The notes beneath the pieces were generated by a model. It had not been told where the DNA came from, ran no database searches, and saw nothing but the letters and a program-made list of their open reading frames with translations. Below are positions 29,601 to 37,500 of a stretch of 64,000 nt of DNA, piece by piece; the first letter of the stretch is position 1, and the number at the start of each line of letters is the position of its first letter. The stretch spans positions 1,412,070-1,476,069 of the forward strand of contig OY829893.1 in NCBI GenBank assembly GCA_963691905.1, read 5' to 3'. The DNA is from QGON01 sp963691905. Its GTDB lineage: Bacteria; Pseudomonadota; Gammaproteobacteria; Chromatiales; Chromatiaceae. Position numbers and translations under genes: made by a program.

Positions 29601-31507
29601 CACTCTATGCCTGTCTCTCCACAGGTAGGGGGAAGGGCTCTCAACCCGGTGCCGTACTGCCAATCAATGTGGATCTCTATAAGGATGCCAAACCCGAACA
29701 GGGGCTTCAAATCGATTTTTCCGAATATCTATCGCTGTCCATGAATTTCCAGGACTGGCCATCAACTAATCCACAGGATGGGGTTGAGAAGCTCATGCTG
29801 CTCATGAAGAATCCCGGATCCACTGTGGGTGGTGATGAACCCTCGGATGTAGCGGTCGGCGCGGATGGCAAGTACCTGTATCTCCTGAATGGTGGTGTCT
29901 TTGAGTACCAGGGTATTCTCGACGGCAAGTTTCCGCCTGAATATTACGAGGCCCTGGCAGGTGGTCAGGCAATCGGCGCGGCTTCAAGCGCAACCACCGG
30001 CGGTATTGATGGTCTGCTTCAGGGGTTAAGCAAAATGGTGTCAGAGATCTCGGGTGTATATGCGGATCTCCTGCACGATCTGCTGGAGGATCTGAAAAAA
30101 GGCAAGACCCTGTTGAGTGCGCCGGGGTATACCGGGACGTTTGCTGCAAAAACCCACCAGGTGACTGGTGGAACCTACCTTCAGGGCGATCGGATTTGGT
30201 TTTTCCCTCCCAACGTCCTTTTCGGGTGGAATGTCAGTACGAGTGATGACAGCCTCCTTCTCGATCAGTCCTATCAGCCACAGGTATTCGCCAAGCGTCC
30301 GTTCGCCATGTCGTTCAGACCGTCACCCGGACCGGTATCAAATCCTTTTGCTTCTTCAAGGGCGCTTGTTGCCTTTCATCAAACGGGTAACTTCGGCGTC
30401 CTGGATCTGGTCAGGCAGAGGGAGTTTCAGCAAGCGCCACCCAGCGGTTCTGAGTCGGAAGGTGTCGGCGCCCATCCAGCCTTTGCCCAGTTACCGCCTG
30501 ATATGTTCCAGGGTGTTGTTGGCGTGACCCCTGCGATACCGCTGGATGCGCACCTTTGGCCAAGGAGAGGGCTCCTGCCGCTACAGTCATCAGGTCCAAC
30601 ATTTACATCACGACTCCTTCCCAGCCCGGACGAAGCACTGCTATTTACCAATGACCTGGTGTATGCCCAGAACGGGAAGTTCGCCGTAGCGAGCCATGCC
30701 GGTTTTGGCTCGCCCATAACCTACGAGCAAGTCGTCGTAGATGACTTTGCGGAGGGTGGGCCGGACTCAGAACTGGTCAGGGTCCGTCTGGAGGATCTCG
30801 GCTTTACCATCAGCGGTACGACGGCAACCGGTGCGGCAGGTACCCTCGATGAAGGGGTTCAGTTTGACCAGAATCAGTCTAGTGACTTTCGGCGCGGCGG
30901 TGGGGCCATCAGCATTATCCACGATGAACCGATCTCAGACGACTTCATCGAACATTTTGATACTACTGTAAGTGAATTCAGCGAAGGTTCCGATAGGGCC
31001 TACTTTTCCGTCATCCCCGTGTGCAAAAAAGTATCTGGAGGTGCCAGTGGGCCTCTGTCCCCGGCCTGTGAGGAAGAGGTAACGGCGCGGGTTTACGATT
31101 ATCGCACCCCGGATTCCACCGAAAAGAAACGTTTTCACCGACCACGCGGTATCGCTATCGATCAGTTTGTTTATTTTTCCAGGCCTCGTTTCGGTAAACA
31201 CATAGGTGCAGAGGATGATTTCGCCATCCAATGGCGCGATCCGCGGGTCAGGAAGGCCAGCTTTTACCTCTACGACCTGGACGAAACGGACTCCAACGGA
31301 ATCCCGCAGCGGATCAGCAGTAAGACGTTCAATGTGACAACAGAGGAGAAAGAGAATCGGCGCTTAAGTCGTGCTCTCACATTGCTGGTCGATTCACCAC
31401 TCGAGCACCTTCAACGATACCGTATCAAAGTCCTGCTGCTCTTGGACACACCTGTTGCTGGACAATATCTGTTTACCCATGTCGATGTCACTTACGACGA
31501 ACCATAA
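17687..31507 (+). CDS. 4,606-aa multidomain exoprotein with embedded S8 subtilase
   Basis: An N-terminal stretch of about 50 residues precedes a hydrophobic export segment (FRILVFTALF). Next come a PKD-like domain, an FN3 domain ending in ERRSRRR, and seven cadherin-like repeats (residues about 289-928). Two Big_2 domains, a carboxypeptidase-regulatory-like domain and a Big_5 domain follow, then LVIVD-type propeller repeats (about 2338-2698), two more Big_2 domains, a PPC domain (about 3100-3212) and an IPT/TIG domain (about 3215-3300). An I9-like prodomain (about 3317-3402) precedes the S8 peptidase with Asp3450, His3495, Asn3607 and Ser3686. A beta-propeller-like region (LSPDGKTLYACL, VGADGKYLYLLNGG) and a beta-rich tail finish the protein. 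The S8 residues look intact, so it is probably an active extracellular serine protease, likely self-processing (inference). It is the first gene of a close trio with the next two genes. Confidence 0.92.
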   Translation: MDSYPSWFVEGRAASVFWKRLRGLRAFFVSLCRISGLDSKKKDLFNAPAGLRTIFRILVFTALFMQGSPDGMPGHPVCDSASPWGIWEQLTSALGPGAAIAGQPVADAGSDRMLEKNQPIAAQMMLQGSGTDPDSIPLSYHWYGPFANSADQVPDVSIPEGRYTATLIVDNGSVRSVPDTAEINVTPCFAMSVRPKPGQASLIWTHLEGTEHYDVYRAHQSSPGSFIKIAETTSTYSTYLDLGLTNGESYLYVVGALSQGNWCYSEVVATNPSERRSRRRGGGSTAPPNHAPLIHSAAITHGTVGVVFNYDVNAIDPDRDNLAYSFVSAPSGMAIDNATGRIGWTPQSPGSFPVEVQVDDGKGSSVIQAFTVTVEDLPLLNSSPLFTSTPDLEAVVGVAYIYDAAAADPDNDPLTFALVQAPIGMGIDPVSGQVSWTPSISQLGNQAVTIQADDGRGGIAEQSFVIIVTAPPNRNPIFTSTPILAAAVGLAYTYDADASDLDADPLTFSVVHSPAGMSIDPATGQVSWIPDGSQIGSQIVRIRVEDGQGGFAEQSFTIVVTPLPNQNPVFTSAPLLNAVTGELYIYDADASDPDADPLTYVLVRTPAGMSLDPATGLMAWTPDVSQVGSHAVKVRVDDGRGGIAEQSFTIVVALPPNQSPVFTSIPPLNAVAGVEYTYDVEATDPEADPLIFALVQAPAGMSIVPATGVVNWTPETSQAGNQSVTIQIDDGKGGIAEQVFSILVSPSNQPPVFTSAPVLDAAVGATYTYDVEASDPDSDALIFTLDQSPVGMSIAPQNGLIAWMPDLFQTGNQEVRVNVEDGRGGSALQSFTLAVAPPPNQSPVITSAPVLDAIAVESYAYDVDAVDPDGDPLIFAIDTAPAGMGIDPASGQLSWLPDAAQAGDHPVVVSVDDGRGGLVSQSFTLTVAPPLPVVLEGIRLAPAGVRLTSIGTTIPLMLTADFSDRSTQDVTSPATGTTYESGNPFVATVGSDGRVTALANGATTITAHHNGFNDQAQIVVEVGVTLDSLDMLPAQVTLRTASDAAQLTVNGSFSDGSSRDLSAAASGTLYTSSLVGVVSVDEEGRLTPQTNGSAIVTAVNEGRAVDSSVSVDISSGSGFLRGEVFDDSQGLPLPGARVSLVEDGRGLVVPPLEISADERGQYALAGMEGEALVQINADGFTSVERHGRVPSGTARTLLDARLTPLDARLNSISSAAGGIATDSATLFELTLPAGTLAVDTELRLTPISNQGLQGRLPAGWSPISAIDLHPAEIPFLQTAVLTLPNEHNLPASSAVAAAIYDRGLHQWVAVEPATVSVDADWIELTLDATGQVALLLPDDAPHMPPASQPGQPLVGVNMLAVPEAAIAESDVVPPSAPPGEGARAVGHIAITPVDALPSGAQVVGRVSETFDLLDGAQVVPQPFAQDLLLYAQPRGSQPLALATGFPITPSRDFSIRELQLGRILIDVTIPGSDLGGAVVGTSGGSTGDGQGALVEIPVAALSADQVIELLPVEIVSLSLALPSGIELLNALALDLSGAILPETALLSIIRPAGVTEADSIVIAQRFADPAGIPRLRIVALGEVQGTRIHTRLQVNGLTLPGITRGGDYLFLRSNDPLGLIAGSVFMPGGANPQALALVTSDSAPYADLSGVDGGYVVAGVVASQTGVAAAELASGDAASAQVTVGAVATVTTLDITLNLIAPSVVSTDPADGAVDVLLNQPIVVNFSEPIDETTLSETSVALTLDDGTPVVASRILSADGLSLSVIAAGGLSSSAAYILTLTDAVADLADNALLPFAPVGFAAIDTSKPPQPEAGQILATLPDEEGRVQVIASQGSAEAGSGVTITNLGSQETFSTLAQDDGSFRLRIGAAIGDELGLTFRNAAGQELTVRITEFEGEDGTVGLGDAGGSADDGQGRTASILPGALAEPTQLRIEPLADASALPALPFGFSYIDQFDLLLDGGRFKRLSSLVLEESQDRFAAVTVSRAPFAGSGSLIVPLDFLVNGTVKFNVRVQDENGERHNLDTTTLIVGGAPNTSLLEQGFVSRFPTLYLEAPTEGLPNQQLSASAIAPTARVDLELPVPPTLAGTPDLLLMRLTELAGEPKLALVDRLEIVDVDGTPMLMTSGRELPGATSGATYAVVASDQPLVAVTGWNTGPEATIALDGTPFVFETEGPNAAFNLPVVSATAFLLSFNDPVTGGANGMASGQAPVIGSLDIGEPLGAVAGTLYVDARPGADALVDIGDSLKFEFSEPIDTTTLSGNIVVTDNAGNRVFGRTTVSDDATRVTFTPMRRWGFGRSYRYGISTRLLALSGARLAQPFGDEFTTFMPRILDGNTLGDARDVAVSGDLALIGGDAGLSIVDISVTDAPVVLHEIPVAGGVSGVALLESANLIDRDGNSVAGTLGFAVSGADAGLLQVFDLNTADTPLMLGSTQLSTSAGQTPPVGVPDSPGIPTAVAVGPGQQVLVAVQTIGVESVDTGQAIPDDPANPGGALGPRFPVSTLETANDVVVLGDKLLVAGINGLTVLDAASLAFIGNASTTGNAQGVAGIAGFEMDANGDGSVDPDTEVFDLAVVANGADGTIQFFNLRIPASPTLISAVRVNYTVNSVALSREEGLAFVGSGPDGVALVDLSGPISIQPIDLDFDTLDDRVLGQVSTSGSAGSVALDLARGVGYVADGASGLTVVQLLPPRTAFTQIRRDPVAVITGEEQSILDSRVAFVTDDELEITISAVIPPRSGLYLAIEEVPGPGGAAIVKFPDGTTSAPLSSGSNLLVARIGDLPSTGSLVSLKIQDQGGRLLDRFDLELSLPDTGDAELVSLFVAPEEMTIPADEQTAQIAVGGQFSNGLSLNLTGSSSGTQYSPLGTTVATVDTEGLVTAVAGGRTTVQVSNAGRGADVGIDVQQPPALTGIRLDQTSLTLVTPGAQVQLQVTGLMSDQSDADLTLDSGTQYDSDAANVVTVDSNGLISATGEGLGVVSVSNGAFTDSVRIAVEFRTPPDVAAIDLAPFTGPVRTDRGQVLMQAGISGTGSLEGLTVSFSILDSGLAPIVAVTDYSGVALAGIVESLGAGSYTVEASIIDPASGDVLIDAESLVVTAASGDIEPNDTLGSASIIDQDMPINGGLDGSTDAIDNFRMTSSTGGTLTLILELAEGTTLSDVTVRLLSSDGSVLAVFTPDAEYSSFEFDILAGDSYLEVGNGAGLLDYSLRTSVEAGPLEVLSVSPAAGGTATLVTIAGSGFSTLPSANMVQFGGIMGEMVSATSTQLQVLVPANATDGPVEVVVGSQRVSGPEFLTGNTGPPPTPTGSRLDPDSVRRDPVTGLEIVVNQLIVRFRPIVEGAEVEDLALGLDGQVVGYLPLSNTYLLEFPAIETIKGLHALEQTLDVEPRVLFASRNALGDSRGRLDTRDGVANQHSDAYRLAGIFEATERIRRTPPFDDPSNFAKVHIAFIDRGFSPIVLQEFDFAYTQVHELECPGLETGPCTTELDQYSPDYSGHGTAMVSIVGMDNDNTEVNGILSGIYQPDEGEQIRNKNNNTFSIYASPETHFQAAQALLLIANDSGLRADVVVLGWGWEYDSPSIQQQGCISLFTPVLANMLDRTLVVVPAGNDDRNNPYDCPGSLSVDPALGNVMTVGGMTVHPGNQGRRLPGSNYGPTITLAAPAEDILVVNSSWAPNPDLPYMNRTGTSYAAAMVAGVAGMLQAIHDCSAAGADVCPDPPVPRFKPAELKEILLETAKDISSSWDQGDMKLLNAQGAVHEVLPRLDRQAIYVADQDAFNGPGKPLGRLIAIDVDPVTGEPGLSQVVPLKLDAGSQTLTGARPTALETCGPFLFVVVEDSSGNLGDGVMQFYTPLMQPIAFYPFSGAKFPVPAAGNSQPKVKLMTNRPGMVCSRDRILLYVGGTRGVIIINIVERKVVQRLSDLPERANMTPADITAFDERRVNLEQLFDIGIPTLSGYKKVTMVSCLELSPDGKTLYACLSTGRGKGSQPGAVLPINVDLYKDAKPEQGLQIDFSEYLSLSMNFQDWPSTNPQDGVEKLMLLMKNPGSTVGGDEPSDVAVGADGKYLYLLNGGVFEYQGILDGKFPPEYYEALAGGQAIGAASSATTGGIDGLLQGLSKMVSEISGVYADLLHDLLEDLKKGKTLLSAPGYTGTFAAKTHQVTGGTYLQGDRIWFFPPNVLFGWNVSTSDDSLLLDQSYQPQVFAKRPFAMSFRPSPGPVSNPFASSRALVAFHQTGNFGVLDLVRQREFQQAPPSGSESEGVGAHPAFAQLPPDMFQGVVGVTPAIPLDAHLWPRRGLLPLQSSGPTFTSRLLPSPDEALLFTNDLVYAQNGKFAVASHAGFGSPITYEQVVVDDFAEGGPDSELVRVRLEDLGFTISGTTATGAAGTLDEGVQFDQNQSSDFRRGGGAISIIHDEPISDDFIEHFDTTVSEFSEGSDRAYFSVIPVCKKVSGGASGPLSPACEEEVTARVYDYRTPDSTEKKRFHRPRGIAIDQFVYFSRPRFGKHIGAEDDFAIQWRDPRVRKASFYLYDLDETDSNGIPQRISSKTFNVTTEEKENRRLSRALTLLVDSPLEHLQRYRIKVLLLLDTPVAGQYLFTHVDVTYDEP
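18551..20470 (+). repeat. Seven tandem cadherin-like Ig repeats
   Basis: Seven units of about 91 residues (273-279 bp) occur in a row. Each reads NxxPxFTSxPxLxA, then YTYDxxAxDPDxDPL, GMxIDPxTG, WTP and DGRGG. The Asp-rich DPDxDPL and DxxG positions fit calcium-dependent dystroglycan-type cadherin-like domains. The spacing is regular and the repeats are diverged in DNA. Confidence 0.85.
27640..27895 (+). other. Inhibitor-I9-like prodomain preceding the S8 peptidase
   Basis: The segment around VVNQLIVRFRP, with YLPLSNTYLLEFP and a later EPRVLFASRNA, matches the layout of subtilase propeptides (a QLIVRF-type strand, then a helix and 'V..V..N' strand). It begins near residue 3317 of the protein instead of just after the signal peptide. 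Confidence 0.6.
28010..28810 (+). other. Subtilisin-like (S8) serine protease domain
   Basis: The catalytic motifs occur in the correct order: HIAFIDRGFSP (Asp, codon 28034), SGHGTAMVSIV (His, codon 28169), VVPAGNDD (oxyanion Asn, codon 28505) and GTSYAAAMVAGV (Ser, codon 28742). The spacing is normal for the family. The local cysteines (for example ECPGLETGPC) may form disulfides, consistent with an exported enzyme. Confidence 0.88.
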
Positions 31508-31524
31508 GAGGCGATGTAACACCC

Positions 31525-31530
31525 AGGAAA
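31525..31530 (+). promoter_or_regulatory. Shine-Dalgarno for ATG 31536
   Basis: AGGAAA, with AGGA ending 7 bases before ATG 31536. This site and the signal peptide that follows fix the start of the 3,728-aa protein at 31536 instead of in-frame positions inside the upstream gene. Confidence 0.65.
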
Positions 31531-31535
31531 ATGCG

Positions 31536-34500
31536 ATGAAAAGTCACAAGTACCAATGGCTGAGACTGAATCCAAGCATGATCTCCCTGCTTGGCATGGT
31601 CTTGTGGCTGCTGTCGTACGGGACGGCAGGTGCTCAATCATTCGCAGAACTCCAGTTCGACATCATCGGCGTACAGCTCACCGTCGATCCACCGGCCCTG
31701 ACCGTCCCCAAGGACATTCCCACTATCGTCAACACCGGGTTGACCCTGCCCGCAGGAGCTGGCCCCGAGGCCCAGGCGGCGCTGGACCGTCTGCGTAGTG
31801 AAACCCGGGTGCAGGCCCAGTTGCGCGGTCCCTCGCTTTCCCCCATCGATATCGAGGTGCGCCCCGGAGATCCCATCCCTATCCCGCCCTTCGCCCTGCC
31901 TGGCGATTATTTTCTGGACCAGATCCGGCTGGTGAAAGATGGTGAGATCCTGCTCGACGGCACTCCGGGCCTGGTGCCCATCAAGGTGATCAGCGAGATC
32001 CTGGTAACCAGCGTCACCTCCCGTCCGCTGACCCTGGATGAGATCCGGGAGAAGGGCATCGTCATAGACGAGAACAACTTCGATATACGCGAGTTCCAAC
32101 TTGCCCTCAACGTCGATGGAAATACGTTCAAAATCAGACTGCCGGTGGCATTGCCAACCAGGGAGCTGTTGGCATTCCAGCAAACCACTCCAGAGCTGAT
32201 CGGCCTGTTGAGCCGGGTCAATGCCGAACTGAACGAGCGGCAAGTGGTTGAGCTGCCCGATGATTTCGATCGGCCCGGGCTCAATTTCTCGATTGCCGCC
32301 ATCCCCTTTATGGAGGCCGGGGTCGGCGATGGAGGCCCCAGACCCTTCGGCGCCCCGCCCATCACCGGCCTGGTGGTGATTCCTGGAAATATCGCCTTTC
32401 TGAACCAGTTCTTCTCGGTGATGGTGACGGTCGCGAACGTCGCCCCGGATGGTTCGCTGCTCTCGGTGCGGGATCTCACCGCTGAGATCACCCTGCCGGC
32501 AGGGGAAGACCTTGTCTCGGGTTCTTTTGAACAGCCCGGTGACGATCCGCTACGTCTGGCCCGCATTGAAGGGATCGGCGTACAACCTGTCATTGATATA
32601 GTGCAGCCAGGTCCGGATGGAGCGCTGGGAACGGCGGACGATGTGGGGACTATCCCGCCCCAGAATCAAGGGGCTGGCGAGTTCCTGGTCGAAGGTCTGC
32701 GAGAGGGTTTTCATACTGTCAATATCGCACTCAGCGGCATCCTGGAAGGCCTGCCCTCGGGGCCGGTGGAGATTCAGGGTGCAGCTATCGGCGCAGTGCT
32801 GGTGCGCGATCCAACCTTTAGTATCACCCTGGTCCATCCGCGTACTATCCGTTCCGGCGAGCCTTACGACCTCTATGCCACTATCACCAACACATCGACT
32901 ACGGTTGCAAATCTGGTGACCGTCAATCTCGACGAACGTGGTGTGTCCGGGGCTGTTCTGGATCCCAACACCGAGCCGACGATTGTCATCGACACCCTGC
33001 TGCCGGGGGACTCCTTCACCCAGAAGTTCACGCTGATTGCACAGAAAACAGGGCAGGTCACCGCTGCCTCCTTCAATTCGGAGCCGGGTGTGACCGGCCG
33101 TTTCCAGATCACCACCGGGGTGGGTGAGCGGGGTATCCCGCTTTCACCCAATGCCATCGTGCTGCCGGATACCACCCGTTTCCTGCCGGATGGGCTGGTC
33201 AGTGCAGCACTCAGGGTACTGGGGCAGGCCTACAGCATCGCGACTGCGCCTTCTGGTGCTCTGCCCGCGGATGTTGCCTTCGTGCGTCACCAGACCGTCA
33301 TCGACCGTGGTCGTGAGCTGGGTGAGGCGGGGCAGCGAGTGGCCTTCGGCGAACCTCTGACCAGTGTGCTGCAGGATCTGCTGCTCGACTGGCTGGGGGA
33401 CCGCACCCTGGATAACGGCTTCGATCAGTTGCTGCGCCAAAGCAACGCGGGCACGGCCCTGGCTGCCGAGTTCGGTGCTCTGTTTGAACCTGGGGTTACT
33501 GCATCCAGCCTGCTCGATTTCCTCGACGCCTTCGCCCGCCAGACGGTAACCCGAGACGGGCATCTGGTCGCGATCGCAGGCTTGGGCAACGCCCCGGCAC
33601 CGGTGAAGCTTCGCATCCTGGACGGGGCGGGCAATGCCGCAGGTTCGGGACCGGATGGCACTGACCAGACACTGCCCTACGCCGAAGTGGTTCCCATCAT
33701 CACCAACGGTGGTCGGGCTGATTTCGCCCTGGTATCGCGCCTCGACGCCGTAGATTACATTGTCGAGGTGACCGGCACCGGATCGAGCCTGTTCGATCTC
33801 GGCGTGAGCGTGCCGACAGGTGCAGGAGAGGCGACGCTATTGAGCTACAGCGGCGTGGCCATTGGACCCGGTGGTACAGCCCGGATCACGATCCGGCTCG
33901 GTCAGGCCAACAGCTTCGATCTCGTCGTGGACAGCAATGGCGACGGGCTTGCCGATGCCACTGTAGCTGCGGCGACCATCCTGATAAACGAAGTACCTCC
34001 GCAGGTTCTGGCGGTGCGCCAGCTCGAATCCTACAATCTGGGCAGCCCAGGGAACATCTTCGATCCTGCCACCTACGGCTTGCTGGTCGGCGTACTGTTC
34101 GATAAACCAGTCACCGAAACGACGTCTACCGAAACCGCCAACTATGCCATCGAGTCCAACAGCGCCCTGGGGGCTGTCTTGCAGCCCAGCGGGCGCTTGG
34201 CCTATCTCTATCTGGAGCGGCCTATCGGCACCCTGGTCGATCGCGAGATCACGACTTCCGGTATCGCCGACGAGCGCGGCAACCTGCTTATCCCCGATAC
34301 TCGCACCATCGAGACGGTGCTTGCCGATGGCGCCCATGTTTTCGGTCAGTTGCGCACTGCCGCCGGGGAGCCGGTGCCAGATGCCCTGCTCGATCTCACC
34401 ATCGCAATCAGTCCCTTTTACGTCTTCGATGTCTCTCGTATTCACACCGACAGTGAGGGCAACTTCGATTTCGATTTCGTGCGCCGCATCGGCCGCTACT

Positions 34501-37500
34501 TCACGCTCAAGGCCCAGCACCCGGAGACCCTGGATTTTACTTCGTTGATCGCGAAAGTGCGGGCGCCAGGTGAAGAGATGCTGCTGTTTCCGACCTTTCG
34601 CGGCAAAGGCTTGGTTCGTGGGCAGGTGACGGATGCCGCCGGTCTGCCTGTTGCCGGTGCCCCGGTGCTGCTTGCCTCGCCGCAGATGCCCCGCGGTGGG
34701 TTGGGCGCCAATGCCGACGTCCTGGGTGAGTACATCATCCCGGATGTGCCGGTAGGTACCTATACCGTTCGCTCTTTTGATGGAGCGGGGGCCTTCGGTC
34801 TGGCTTCCGGTGTCGTCGAGTCGGCAGGGGAGGAGGCGGTTACCGATATCCAGTTGATTCTGCAGACCACCGAGCTCGGCAACCTGACCGGACGGGTATT
34901 TCTCGCTGACGGGAGTACTCCGGGTGTGGGATTCTCTGTCTACGTGGGCAGTTACGACCGCATCACCGATACCATCAGCGCGGTGGACCAGACGGAGAGC
35001 GATGAGGCCGGTTCTTTCGACTTTGAGAACCTGATACCCGGCAATTACGATGTGGTCGCCCTGGATCCCACTGGCGCACAGCTCGGTGTCGCTGGGAATG
35101 TACAGATAGTGGCAGGAATCACCAGCTCGGCGGTAGTAGTACTCGAAGAGAACGGTGCGGTTGAAGGTTTGGTCTACAATGCTCAGGGTATTCCGGTGGA
35201 GGGCGCACTGGTCGCTGGGGGCATCTCCCTTGGAGTGACCAATGTCAATGGTTTTTTCCGCATCGAAGGTGTGCCGCCGGGCAAACGCACCATCGAGGCC
35301 GGTAACCCGCTGACCAAGCGGCGTGGCAGCCAGAGTGTCACTGTGCTCTCCAACCAGACGGTGAATATCGCCATCACCCTGGAGGCCCGCGCCACGATTC
35401 AGGGTACGGTGCGTGACGCCAATGGCAATCCGGTGCCACGTGCCACTGTGCGCATCGTCCGCTCCGGTGGGTACGAGTTTGTCTTTGCCAACGACGCGGG
35501 CCGGTTCCGCTTTCCTGACAGGCCGTTGGGTGGTTATCTCCTGCAGGCGCCGGGTCCCGGCCAGCAGGGGCTCATTGAGTTCATGAAAAAGCGCGGAATT
35601 CCTGCGTGTTCGGCTTTTACCGCCATACCACCCGATCCACCACCGGATCTGAACTGCCAGGCTCAGGCGCCGAATTACAGTGATGACAATGCGGCGCTGG
35701 CCGCCTACCAGAATGCTCTGGAGACGGCATTCAACATCAGCGAGACCCTCCTTTCCGGACCGCCAGCGGCTGATTTCTCCCACGGTTTTGGTTGGACCAA
35801 GGTCGACCTGTTCCAGGACAGCACCACGCTCTTTGCCGACATCGATTACCTGCCGCTGGGCAATGTTTCAGGTGTAACGCTGGCGGGTAATGGTCTGCCT
35901 GCGGCCGCCAGCACCCGCATATCCGCCCTCGGTGTGGCGGATAATGGGGCGGCCCAGTTCAAGGAACACGGTCGTATGAATACCGACCTGAATACGGGCG
36001 AGTTTGCTTACGGCGGTATCGCTCTGTTCGACCTGGATACCTTCCTGAATACCGGCATACGTTCCGGAACCTTCACGCTGGAAGCGGCAAGCACCCTGGA
36101 GTCAGGTCGCCCGACCTTTACCGGTGAACTCAACGTTAATACGCCGAATTGGGACAATATCGTCCTGCAGTTCCCGCTGATGGTGGAGACCAGCGGCACC
36201 CTCAGCGGTATTGTGTTTCTGCCCGATGGCGTGACACCGGCACCGGCCAACGTGGACGTGACCATTGACTATGGTGATGGAATCACTGTTCGTACTGATC
36301 CCGATGGGCGATTCGTCAGCAGCTTTCCGATTCCCAAATTTGTTTACACGGTCACGGCGCTCGATCCCATCAGCGGTCTCACTGGCCAAGCCAGGGCGGC
36401 GGTGCTGGCTGGCGAAAATACCGATTTAGAGATCCGCCTGCTCGGCTTGGGAGACACCCGGGTCATCGTCAAACGTCCGGATGGGTCGTTGGTGCCTGAC
36501 GCCAATGTTTCACTCAAGCGTTCAGGTTTCCCGGGTGACGAGTTGGATGGTGTCACCAATGGGGCAGGCGAGGTGCAATTTTTCAATGTTACCGAGGGGA
36601 AGTTCGGCGTCATGGCCGAGGAGCAGGGCACTGGCCTCAAGGGCCGGGCCAGCGGCGTTATCGCCCGCGACGGCGAGACGACCCTGGTGCTCACCCTGCA
36701 TGGGGCGGGCACGGTCACCGGCACCTACCTGGCGGCCGATGGCATCACTCCGGTGGCCAACGCGAACGTAACCCTCAACGGCAGCATCCAGGCCTACGCC
36801 AACACGGATGCGGACGGGCGTTTCTTCCTGGATGCGATACCCGTAGGGCGGTTCACGGTGGAGGCCAGCGATCCCCTTACCGGTCGCCTCGGCAGGGCCA
36901 GCGGGGAGCTGTTCGTGCAGGGTGAGCTGGTGGACATCACCATCATCCAGTTCGGCCGCGGCAGCGTGGAGGGTTTTGTAACCCAGGCTGATGGCGTGAC
37001 TCCAGTCGCGGGGGCGCACGTCTCACTCTCGGGTTCGGGCGCGGCGGCGGTGCGGCTCCAGTCCACCACACGAACAGACGGCAGCTTCCGTTTTGATGGC
37101 GTCACCGTCGGTAATTTCTCCCTGTCGGCTAAGGATGCGTCCACTGGATTCAGCGGCGACGCCGATGGCTCGATTGGTTTCGAAGGCGACCTGGTGGTGC
37201 AGAATATCATTCTGGAGGGCTTCGGTGCGGTGCAGGTCCAGGTGCTGGGCACCGACGGCAATCCGGTGGACAACGTGGAGGTCACCCTGAGTGGATCTGA
37301 GGGTTCACGCACAGCCGCAGTTGATACCAATGGTGAGTTTACCTTTGAGTTTCTGAAACTGGGCAATTACAGACTCCAGGCACATTCACTGGCCAATGAA
37401 CACAATGGCGGGGCTGGCGAGACCACCATCGGGCAGGTCGGCGAGACGGCTGCGGTGACCCTGACGTTGCGCGGGATCGGCGAGGTGACGGTGGTTGTGG

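Noticed and set aside
31371..31535. Upstream in-frame GTG start for the 3,728-aa protein
   Set aside because: It lies inside the upstream gene, and the residues before Met 31536 are not signal-like. ATG 31536 has AGGA at good spacing and a signal peptide.
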